DNA of 64,000 bases from Oegoconia quadripuncta (lineage: Eukaryota > Arthropoda > Insecta > Lepidoptera > Autostichidae). A program made the position numbers and the translations under genes. Shown in pieces: positions 1 to 12,300 of the stretch (the stretch's first letter is position 1; every line of letters starts with the position of its first letter). The DNA lies in the NCBI GenBank assembly GCA_949316235.1, contig OX438747.1:6872924-6936923 (forward strand), written 5' to 3'. The notes below the pieces were generated by a model. That model was given only the letters and a program-made list of their open reading frames with translations, ran no database searches and had not been told where the DNA came from.

Positions 1-198
1 TTTATGTTTGATGGCACTCGGACTCGCGTTTTAGCTTTTAACACAGTTGGTTTATTAAATCTAGCTAAAGATTTAGCATGACAGTTTCGGTTTTAGGAAA
101 ATTTTTAATTTATAGTCATTGTTTACTTATATTTACTTCTGTACAGTTATAGAATAAAGAATACAATTGCAAAAGCATTCACAATATCCAAAAATTAC

Positions 199-321
199 CT
201 TTCTAAATGCTCCCTCCTTCACTGTGTAAAACAGTAAAGTTCTCAGCTGATCTAAAGGCCCATCCAGAATCAATAGAGGAAGATTGGGGCATACCAGTTC
301 AGAGAACTGATGAAGTAACAC
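199..321 (-). CDS. HERC2: HERC2 exon 72: connector between RLD3 and HECT
   Basis: It encodes 41 codons beginning [12 protein letters not shown] and ending EGAFRK, which match the conserved helical connector just before the HECT domain. Acceptor is tttcag and donor is gtaatt, phase 0 to 0. This is the last exon I can support; the HECT catalytic exons must lie left of base 1. Confidence 0.9.
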
Positions 322-3300
322 CTGAAACATATTACACTAATAAGATGCGCCGCCATATACTAAATGGTTCAAGAGTCAAATCGCTTCATGGGAGACGCTC
401 ATATCCAGTACAGGACTTTTATCGGTTGTCGATTTCGCTGTCCATTAAAGTTTTGGATGGTTATGGATCAAACTGCTATCACAGGATGTACTCATCAAAA
501 AATCTGAAGGTTGAACAGTGAGCAAACCCGATTCATAACAGATGCGCTTACGGGACATTACGGAATGAGGGACCTCTTATTTAAAATGGGCCTAGCTGAA
601 AATTCAACCCGCAGAGCATGCAATGAAGAAAGGGAATCAATGGCACCTTCCTCCTTAAGGCGTATGCGTCATCTGGGTAAGGGATATCCCGAACCTGTTG
701 ACTACATACTCTTTCCACGAACCTGTATCATAAGACAGCAGAAGAGATCGAAAGCAGGGGAAGCGCACAAAAGATCCCATTGGGTCGAAGTGCCTTTGGG
801 CATCGAGCCAAGCCCATGGCAAACATGAGAGTAGAAGTACTGACCAGGCGGTTGCAGATGAGGTGCGGCGCGAGGTCCCGCAGCAGATGGCACTCGAGGG
901 GCGGCGCGGGGGGCGGGCGGGGCGCGCGGGGCGCCTCCACACACAGCGCCACCGTGTGGGCGCTGCCGCAAGCCACCTTCGTCACGCGCTTACCCTGCAC
1001 CGACAAACCAAAGCTTCACCAAAAAAACGAAGGGCGGTATGTTGACATGTCTGTTACTTTTGCTCATTTTCTCAAACAGAGCAATAATGGAAAAATTACA
1101 AGAAATTGTTTTTAATTTTATTTTTTTTAAAACGAATAGTTATTTGTTTGTAATACTTGTTAAAATCTCAGAAATGTTAATTTAAAACTAAAAATATACA
1201 AAGTAAAATTTTGATCCATGAATATCATCTGCTAAAGACATCAAAATCAACCAGTTAAAAATAGATATAATTACAACAGCATACATTCAAAATTCGAGAA
1301 CAAGTTTTCTCCGACCTATTATTTTACTTTACTCATTTAATGCCACTCAATAACGTACCGATCAGAAGTCGATGCGCTAATCCCCGAACGATATTCACTT
1401 TACAACAGTCTCGTCTATTTGTCTGGTAATAATATAAAAAAATAATGCTTTTTTTGACGGATCATTTAACGCAATGTACAAGTATTTTAATAGTCACTGC
1501 AGGCATGTACTATATAGTTTGCGCTGGTATGTATTTCTGCATACATAATGTTTATAAAAGAAAATATACCTGTAAAGCCATCAGCAATCTCGGCCTCTGA
1601 GCGGCCAGTGTGGTCCCGTCGCCGAGCTGCCCCTCGTCGTTGTCGCCCCACGTGTACACCTCGCCCGTGTCCGTGCACGCCACGCAGTGGAGACTGCCTG
1701 TAAACCAACAATAATAAAAATCGACCGACCGGCGACTTCATTCCGACAATCTTCTAATGCACACATGCATGCAAAAACCGTAAATTACTGTAGATTTTTC
1801 AATAATCTAATGTGCAATGAGAAATTGCATGGGTACAGTTTTGGCCAGAAAGAGTTGAAAAATAATAAGGGCGCTGTTTGTATCTGAACTGGCACCACCT
1901 CCTATATTTATCTCTAATCACACACAACTACTATATTCAGTGTTTAATGTAGTTCCTCTATTTTCTGTTGTCTACTCTTTCTGGCCTAGCTGTACTTCTT
2001 ATGATAATTTGGTTATCAAGATTCCAAAGCGCTTTACCATAAGTAGGGTCTAATTTGCCTCTTCTTTTTATCTACCAGGTATTCCTATCACCGTGTACAT
2101 TCATCGTCATGCAGACTAAATGGAGGAAACATAATCTTACCCGTGGCTATGGAGACGATCATCTTTCCTTGCATTCCTGTGACACGCATTGGCCTGCGCA
2201 CATGCTCGTAGCTGCCGTGACCCAACCTGTGGTAGTCTCCTTTACCCCTATGAAGTAACATACTATTATGTATGATAGAAAGAACTTGTAAGACAAGATA
2301 GAAGAGTGTGAGTATATAGGAAAGCAATTATCGTCAACTCTGTCGACTGTGTTTAACAACTGTTTTACAACAATAATACACATGCTTATTTAGTCTAAGC
2401 TACAACATTATCAGTGTCAAAGATTTCTTATTGATTTAGGGTTAAACGTAACCATAGAGTTAAAGTTAAACAAAGTTAGTATACGATACGAATGATCTAG
2501 ATGTTATGTTCGATGTTCAATTGAGAACGCAAGAACTTATTTAGTAAGTTCTTGCGTATTTCTTGTACAATAAAGAATAAAGTAATTTTTCTTTCTATTT
2601 AAAGACTGATTCAAATTTTTTACGATATTTTCCCGTGGTGTACAATCTATTACAGTATGTACCGTACTTACCAAGTATAAACGCTTCCACATTGACACAA
2701 AGCCACGGAAAACTGAGATCCACATTCGACTTTAATAACGCGTAATCCTTTCAAGCAGTCTATTCTCATTGGCAGCTTACATCCTTCAGAACCGCCTCGT
2801 CCTACATAAGAAGAAAATGGTTCAATCCATACAAGGAATACGAAACAAAGGACATAGGCAGATTTGTGAATTGATTGCACGCACGCGCTTTCTACCGCAT
2901 TATTACAATCAGTGGCGGCTGGTGACTCCAAATCCAATACTTACCACTTATATTATATCTAAATCTATAATCAATTTCACTGTTTCCACAATAAATAATT
3001 TATTCTAATTATTCGCAATTACGTAAACAAATTCACGAAATAATCAAATGAACGTGTCGATGACAACTGCAATGGGCCGGGAGTCATGCATGCGAGCAAG
3101 GTCGGGCCGGGCGGCTATATCTCGTGGCGATGAGGGAGGGATACCCACATAGTCTCGCCGTTCCCCAGGCGAGTGAAACGCGTAATGAGTTTTCTGCGTC
3201 AAAAAAAAAGTGGTTCCTCGGTAAAACTCAGCGAGCGTGCGGCGCACGAATTTTTGTTAGGTCCTTCATACAATTTCTACTAGACATATTGCGTCTCACG

Positions 3301-6300
3301 CCCCAGGCAGTTTACTTCGTATTTCATAGAAATTGTATGGAGACTCCGCGTGCGCTCCGCAAAATTAGTTTGAGCGAAAGAAAATAAGTTTTAATAGTTG
3401 TGTAGTAGAAATCAAGACTAGTTAACTAAATTTTACGTCGTAATATAGTAAATGACGGCGATATTTTTATATCATAAAAGTATTAGGTAGGTGGGTTTAG
3501 ATTTGGCAGTGCAGCGCACGAGTGCACTTAAGAGGCAGCCGCCAATGATTACAATAGTCTATCTTTGGTTTAAAATTCTGGATTTATATCCCTCATATAA
3601 ATATGAGGATACTTATATTTGTGTATATCAATATATGAAGGTACCTAATTTGCCGTAGTCGCCGTCTCCCCAGGACCATACATTGTCGTCGTCAGTGATG
3701 CAGAGCGTTTGCGCATCGCCCGAACCGCACGCAATGTCCACCACTCGATTCATGGCGAGAGCTTCCACCTTAAATATATAGTCAAATTATAAGACATCTG
3801 GATTATTTTACCTATTCTAGACGAAAAAATGTTTAGCTTCGAAAAGTTACAAAAGGTGTAACTGTTAATAGTTCTATGTTATATGTGTTCCGATCTTTCA
3901 TAATACCACCGTTGGCTTGCGCCAGCGCAACTAAAACTCGATTGGGTAGTCCGTACCAGATTAGCTTTAACAGATTGTTTTGCAGATAGCCACAGATACG
4001 CAGTTGTCACGCGATCGATGGCAAATTGTAAAAAAATTCGTATTACCCAACTCATCGTCCGCCAACTTTCAAAGGTATTGTGTTGTACAGAAATGGCCTT
4101 ATAAGCAATTGTTGGTAATACGGAATACGAATTTGATGTTTGACTGCGAATTTAATGCTGCCGCACTGCTTCTGCAAATCACAAGATAAGCTTGTCTTGC
4201 CTTAAATGTAACTTGTGTAAACTCATCCGCGCTTCGCATTATTACTAGGAACTGACCATCAAGATCCCGGTTTGACCTAGTTTAAATCAGTAAGTATTAA
4301 TTTTTATAAGTACCTAGTAATTATGGTGAATTAAGTAGATTCCCCTAATTGCGAGTTTGCGATAAAGTAGAAGATGTTCAACATTTATTGAATGAAAATG
4401 AAAGACGATCGGCGATGAGGATTAAATCTAGAAGATTAGTATCTTTCAGAGCTTATTATCAACACCGAATTCTGATGCCGCAGTCGATTAATTTTGGCTT
4501 CCTGTCACTGACTGACTACTGATATATTTATAAGAACTTTGTGTAAATTAGCGTAGATCCCACGGTAGACATGTATACAATGTATAAAAACCCCTAAATA
4601 AAATAAATAATTTAAAAAAGTACCTAATAATTAGACTAAAACTTTTTTTAGATATAAACATTCATTAATTGACTTAAAACGAGCGCCAGGTCCACACTGT
4701 ATCTCACCAGCTTGGGTACGAGCTGGTCCTCGGAGTCCCCGTGACCGAGGCGTCCGTAGCGGCCCTTGCCCCAGGTGTACACTCGGCCCCGCGCCGTCAG
4801 ACACGCCGAGTGAGCACCGCCGCACGCTATCGCAACCACCTCGAAGCCGCACAGCGCTGTTATTAGCTTCGGACGGTCGTAGCTCCTGTGTAATACGAGT
4901 TATGCTTTAAAATAAACGAACAGGACCGGTTCTTATAAAACTCCGCAAACATAAAACTGATTTTGAAATAATAAAGCACAAGAGAATAAGGTGTAGTCTG
5001 TAAAAATTAACACTGGCCTCTTACAAAATAATGAATTAAAACTTGTTTTGAAATGATCGCCTGCCTGTTGTATTAACCAATCAACGTACACGCCGCAATC
5101 TCGCTTAGTTGTTACTAATTTTATTACACTATAATGAAACCAATACGTGATATTGCTGACGGCTGACAACAGTCCGCGGAGTGAAGTAATTTAGTTACTG
5201 GCAACAAAAAAACCGTAGTTATAGTTTGCTATGATATTCTGTCGAATAGGCTAATAGTGAAATTTAATGCCGGCTTTATTAGTTCTTTAAACACAAATTG
5301 TGCCATCATTCTCTTAAATTATGTAACTTCGTCGGTATCGTCATCGATAAGGTTGACCAATGAGAAACCGTCAATTGCCGAGCAAACGTTAAATCCACCA
5401 ATCACAGGGCAGAACGTAACCGATAACGATATCGGTGAAATTATGTAATAGAACCCCTGGTGTCAATGGTACTGGCAAATAATATTAGGATTCCAGTTTG
5501 ACAATAATCCTGCGACAGATACAAGATACTCACACTCTGTTACAATGCCCCAGTTTGCCATCCTCCCCTTCGCCCCAACTGTACACTTCACCATCGGCTG
5601 AGAGAGCCAAGCAATGTTTGCCCCCTGAATTACAGGCAACCTGCAAAAATACATTGATTGAAACACTTATACCACAGAATTAATATATGCTTATACGTCG
5701 CTACTGATGTCATTCTGATGGACATGTTTACTCGAGTAGATTTTCTTAAATTCGCTTCGCTCGACATATTTCATGACTCACTCCCCATGTTTAGCCGAAA
5801 GATGATGAAGATTCCATTGACCGAATGTACAGTCAGCTGCAACTAAAAGTATACCCTTATCTATCTTGCAAAAAATATCACTCGTGCACTTGTGGCGTAG
5901 TCGCATTTAGCGAAGTTAAGCAATAGCTGGCGCGATTAGTCCTTGGATGGGACATTAAATAGTCGGTCCCGGTTGTTTGCAATTGAAGGCAGTCGTTAAA
6001 CCAAGTCGGTTGACTACAGAGGCGGCTTAAAATCACTAACTGTCAGATGGTCACTAGTCTTACAGAAATCCACTGGGCGCGCGTGGTGGATTCTGGTCCA
6101 TACCCTCTCCCTGTGAGCGGGGACTGTGCCCCAATAGTGGAGAAGTGTAAGGCTGTTGATGAAGAAAATCAAGCCGGTGCATAATGAAGCTTGCATGAGT
6201 ACTGTCAGGATATGAAATTTTGATACACAGCTTCTTGTGCCTTGCACGATATTATTAAAACAATAGATCTAGTGCGTTAAGGGTATACTTTTAGCTGCAG

Positions 6301-9300
6301 CTGACTGTACCTATCACCTTTGCATATAGTTATAAGTAGGTACAGTTGTAAATTTTTTAAACTATTTTAATTTAACTTACCCAAACTTTTTTAAGGTTCT
6401 TATCAAATTATTTTTATAAGGTTTAATTTTATATGTACATAGTTTTATAGTGTTATCGTACTATATAAATTTGAGAGTTGTGCTCGTCTGTAATTGGAGT
6501 TCATACCAGATAATTTTTGTTTAAATGATTTTGTAAGATGTAGTGTATGCACGCCGTTCGTGAGAATGAATAAATAAATAAATTGAGATATTTTACCTTT
6601 GTAATGAAGACGTGTTGAATCGATGCCAACAAGGTGGGTTGCGAAACGGAATCGATACCGCCTATTCCTAAGCGACCCCCTGCGCCATAACCTGCCAAAA
6701 TATAACGACGTTTTATTGGGATCATTTTTATTGTGAAAACATTAGGCTACGTCAGTGATGTCTACCAAAGCAGTATTTTGGAATTTACAGTCAACATATC
6801 TGTGTAAACTAATACTCAATCTGTAGTGTGATCTTTTTTCATCACTGCATTTGGACGTTTATTTAAGAAATATTAATGCAAGGTGTACGGTGTGTAAATT
6901 ATATGGATCTTTCTACGTTCCACACTTCAATAGCAACGAACAGTAGCTCCCAAAAATTAATTAAGGATAGCATTCGTGTGATCGCAAAGAATTACAAATG
7001 CAATTCACCCCAATATATACCCGTTCCAACATGCACCTAACACCGTGGATTGGTGACAAGTACGATGCGGGGCTCCCAAACATATGCTGCTGCCTCCCCA
7101 TCGTAGTAATTAGGGTAAATCAACGACCTGTTTGGTGTAGTGGTTAGAGCCCTGATTGGTGTACCAAAAGGTCGCGGGTTCGACTCTCGCAAGGCACATA
7201 ATTTTTTTATGATAAATACGGGCAGGTGTACCCCAGTTATGGATGTTTTCATTTATTTATGTATATTATTTTAAAAAAAATGTATTTGTATAGTATATCA
7301 ACCATCTGGTATGCATAATACAAGCCCAGTTGCTTAATGTGGAATTTGGTGCTGTGTGATTGTCCAAGGCTATTTATTTATTATTATTATTTATTGAAAG
7401 CGATACAAATCTCACCATCGGAGACGTTTATGTCCAGACGGGGAATTTTTGAGTATTATATATAGTCTGCTTTTGAATGCACGTGTCAAAATAACAGATT
7501 CACGATCACATTTCAAACGTAATTTTGAAGTAACACAAACTAACTTGACTGACTTTTTGAAGTTAGTCAAGTTCTTAAACAAAATATTTCTCGGGTTATC
7601 GATAGGTATTAATTTGACTTTTGATGAAATTAGCTACACAGCTTTCGAATGGTTGAAAATAGCAGAAGAACGGAAGTAATGGAACACAAATTCGCATGTG
7701 AACGTTTCCGATCGTTAAAATGGCACCCCAGCTATTTATGGCCAATATCTGACTGGGACACTCACCAGTAGCATACACCTTGCCGTCTGGTGTGACCGCA
7801 AATAGCGTCTGCTCGCCACCCACCAGCTGCACAGGGTTGAGGGCCGCAAGCGCCAGGCAAGGCGTGGGCGTGCGCACCTTAGCCCCGTCCACGCCGCCCA
7901 GCTGCCCGCGGTGGTTGTGTCCCCAGCCGTACACCGCACAGCCGCGGGACCCGCCGCCCCACCACCCCGACCATTCCTCGGGCCGTCTGCCACAATACAA
8001 AATCACAACTCAGGTTTCGAGGCCAATTCACATCGACCACACAAAACGCCTAATTTCCTATACCGAATTAATTCGGCCAACTAGCTGAGGTATGAAGCAA
8101 ATAGTCGCATCGTATAGCTGGGGGCGTTCTACAACTCAACTTTATTACTTGCTTTACCGTTTTCTTGGCCTTGCTATATAAAACCGTGATATAAAAAAAA
8201 TGCTAATAATATTTACAAATCGTAATTTACAGGTTATTGCTTGTTGTTGAAAGCGCGTCTTCCTTCGGTGACCGATGCTAATCGCACTAAATTAGTTGGG
8301 GCAATATATGAAAATTTTGGACGTTCGCTCGGAGTGCAGGCGGGACGTGTCCTGAAAGGGCCGAAAAACGAGAGGTCCCGTCAAAAGCGGGTCAACTGGC
8401 AATACTAGTCATACGGCAACGAACCTAAGTCAAGTTGACAACAAATAGCACATAACTGGGGAGACTAAAATTGTCTTACTTGTTAACCCAATGCAGTAAC
8501 TGCTCATCGTGTTGCTTCGTGAAGTTGTTGTTATCCTCCCACTGATACTGCGCATCTGTACTCGTCTCGTCTACATTGTAGACGCCCAGATCGGACAGTC
8601 GTTTCCTGACGTCGGCGAGGAAGGGCATCGGCATTGGCACGCGTCGGATGAGAGCGTCAGCTGATCGGATGCACAGACAGTAGCGCTTGAACCACGCCCA
8701 GCGCGCTGAATCTGGCCCGGTGCATACGCGAGAATCCACGCGTAGACCACACGCCAGCCACGCTAGCTCCTGTGTGAAAACGCTGATTTCAGGTACCAGC
8801 AAGAAGCTTTATAGCGAACGGAGTATGAACGGATCCACCCTTAACCTGCTTACTCTAACCCATAGTTCTGTTTTAAGTTGAGCAAAAATAAAGGAATGTA
8901 TTTTCTGATCTTTATTAATTAATGAATTAATCAGTACGCTTATTTTTTAAATTTATGTTAATGAACTTTTTTTTTTTTTTATATGAGAGGGCGGCAAACG
9001 AGCATGCGGGTCACCTGATGGAAAGCAATCACCGCCGCCCATGGGCACCCGCAACACCAAAAGGGTCACAGATGCGTTGCCGGCCTTTGAGGAAGGTGTC
9101 CACCCCAGAATAAGTAGGGCAGCCTGAGCGATGAGGGATTCTCCAGCAGTGCTGGTACCCTCCTGGGGTACTAACTCTTTAAATACCGCTACCATTCTGG
9201 AGAGAGACTGGAAGGTGGGCCTCCGGCGCCCTCGCTCACCGGACGAAGCGAACTTCATCGACATCAATCAAATTTCATCAATATGAAATTCAAAGGACGT

Positions 9301-12300
9301 GGCGAAGCAGGTGGCAGCCGGAGTGTGTCTTAAACTACCTTTCATTCATTAAAATACATTGTTTCGTTTCGTTCGTATTGGATTCGTTTACATCACCGGA
9401 ACATTGAAAATACTTCTGACACAATTCTCATTCGCTTCAAAACGGAATATCGTCATTGATGTGTTCGGAGGTGTGACCCTAACTTTTTTGTCAAGAATTC
9501 GGTGAGTGTATAGCTTTTTATTTATATTGTCTGTAATTTATATATTTCGATTTTTGATATACGCAGAAAATATTGTGCTGTAAAAGTTAGGGGAAGTGTA
9601 AACAGTGTAGGAAGCGTGTCGCCCACAAGAAACTAACAAAATATTCCATAAGGCACAACACTTTACGTAAGACGAAAATATGACTACTTAAGAGTTACTA
9701 TTATATTCGACACTGGTTGAAATGTCGTAGCTGAGGATTGCCAATAGTAGGAAGAAAAAAGATCCATGCCCTCGCCACGGTTACCTTCAGGTAGTGCGTG
9801 TGCAGCAGATGGGTGCCGGTCCGCAGCGCAGGTTCCTCGTGGTCGTACTGCGCCTGCAGCAGCTGCGGGAGGAGCTGCAGCGCGGGGGGCGCGGCGGCCT
9901 GCGCCTCCCCGCCCGCCCCGCACACCACCCCGCGCAGACGGCGCACGCACCACACGCGAGCGCGCCATGCTACAACACCGCAAACGGTTTACATGTATAT
10001 ACAGGGCGTCCCACGGCTATGCCACATGGAGGGAAAGTACCTTGAATTTTGTAGATGGAACATTTTACTGAAAGAAGACATTATTTTAATTTAAAAAACA
10101 ATTTAAACTGCATTCATAGATTTTTAAATAAGTACATGGTTGAACCGGGAATCGAACCCTTTATTTATAAAAAAAAATTACCATGTAGCTTTATCATACC
10201 GATCGAAAGGCTTCATCATAAGGATTATTTTTTGCTAAATAACATAGTGTCAGAAATAAAAGGAAGACCATGAATTTTAACATTAGATGTGCAATTGTGT
10301 TCAGAAAAATGAAAAGCTGACATTGCCGTAAGGACATACAACTGACATTATCATTACTAATACTAATTACCCACTCGAGAAGTATGCATCATTTCCCTAT
10401 TATAATTTAAGTTCATGATAAAATGATAAAGAGATACGTAATTAGTAAGTAGGTACCTGGTTGTATGCCGTATCCTGAATCTGCCAAAAGACGCGTAAAT
10501 GATTTTCTCCATCGCATTTTTTATTAGATTAGATTATAGATTTATTATTAGATTTTTTTTTATGGGGTTATGTAAAAAATTTAGTTTACAAGAACCAGTA
10601 TCAAAGTGTCCACGAGCTACAAACAGAACTTCGACGTATTATTCTAAATATCTACCACAACATGATCAAAAAATCGACAGGGAGCGAAATAATCAAAAGA
10701 GTGCGACTTTGTATTGAACAGGAAGGGGCTCATTTTGAGCATTTGATAAATTGATTAATTTTGTATTAAAAATGTTAAAATTCATGGTCTTCCTTTTATT
10801 TCTGACACTATGTTATTTAGCAAAAAATAATCCTTATGATGAAGCCTTTCGATTGGTATGATAAAGCTACATGGTAATTTTTTTTTATAAATAAAGGGTT
10901 CGATTCCCGTTTCAACCATGTACTTATTTAAAAATCTATGAATGCAGTTTAAATTGTTTTTTAAATTAAAATAATGTCTTCTTTCAGTAAAATGTTCCAT
11001 CTACAAAATTCAAGGTACTTTCCCTCCATGTGGCATAGCCGTGGGACGCCCTGTATATCAACACAATTAAGGTAGCACGATGTCGTGTGTCGCGCGCGAC
11101 TTGAGAGTGGGATGGTTGTATGTTTCGTCCAAACGAATGAACAGGACAAATATTATCTCGTACGACATAAACGTTTATCGCGCCTGTTTATCTACTAGTG
11201 CTAATATGTAGTATAACAAAATCCCACCAAGACCCTCTAAACAATATTATAGAAATTAAGCCTGCTACCTTCAATCAATTCAAAGCGAGGGAATGTTGTA
11301 AAAGGCTTTTAAAAGGAAGCGTTTGAGTATTCCGAAGTAAATCACTTACAAAGCGTCGGCATTTGCGCGCATATGGCGAGCGCTTGAGCCAGCCGCGGCG
11401 CTAGTTGGTGGTCCTTCGAGATGGCCGCCAACAGCGGACCGTCCAGCAGCCGCCATGCTAATTCCACAGATGGACATGACAGCACGTAACGGTCCGATCC
11501 GCTCTCCTGAGAACATGGATAATAGTTTTAGTCTTTTTTTTTAAGCACAACGGGTTAGCACTTGACCTCAATAACACCTGATGTTAAGTGCAGATGAGGT
11601 CGAAACTGGTAATGTACTGACCTGGATTAGTCTACAGATCATCTGTGACCGTTTTCGATTGTAATCGCCACTATCTTTCAGATCACATCGTGGGTGTTCT
11701 ACATTTGGCATCAATAAAATAGATCTTCAAAGGAATACATACAGCTGTTGAGTGTGACGGTAACAAGGGGTGCGCAGTAAATCTCCACCCCCACCCGTTG
11801 ACCGACCCGTCGCTTGTGAATCTCCAACGCAGTTCATCGCCTGCCAATATATAGTTATTCAAATAACGTACAAATATTACACGACACGGAAATAGAAAGC
11901 TATCTGTATGACATTTTTATACCGAAAGAGTGATACTAGTTTGCGTTGAACGCTCTGGTCATGTTTTATGCTCCAATGGAATAAGGGTGTCAAACGTCAC
12001 CACATCGAATTGTACGCGAAAAATCTTTCAACACAATTTAAATCATGTCGATTTTGATGTGACTTCAGTTTCGTGTTATTATTCCAGGACGAAAAAGACA
12101 GCACCACTTTAAAAAAGTGGCTTTAGTTATGCAGTAGAATGTAATTGCGAATTTGAACCTTGTCGAAATAATGTAGTGGGTGGGTTCAATTTAACACACA
12201 AAAATATGTGGACAAACATGCTGAAGAGATACTGTTGAGAAATCTGTTACATCCATGGACATATTTGTTGAATGATGAAAATCAGCTGACAACTATTTGC

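Noticed and set aside
1..110. A minus-strand frame reading RFNKPTVLKAKTRVRVPSNI as a possible exon 73
   Set aside because: The only nearby acceptor (ctttag at about 66) gives a stop in the required phase 0, and the sequence does not clearly match the conserved region before HECT.
511..828. 105-codon plus-strand frame as a host gene
   Set aside because: Its sequence is the C-terminal pattern of LINE ORF2 without the upstream domains, so it is a retrotransposon remnant.
5890..5980. A 5S rRNA gene
   Set aside because: Only the internal promoter-like part is similar, with mismatches, and it is embedded in a repeat with other copies.
7124..7200. A tRNA gene (box A and box B present)
   Set aside because: No cloverleaf with paired acceptor stem; long non-tRNA tail and several dispersed copies show it is a SINE. 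The same applies to 17431, 23650, 36111, 39064, 51271 and 56893.
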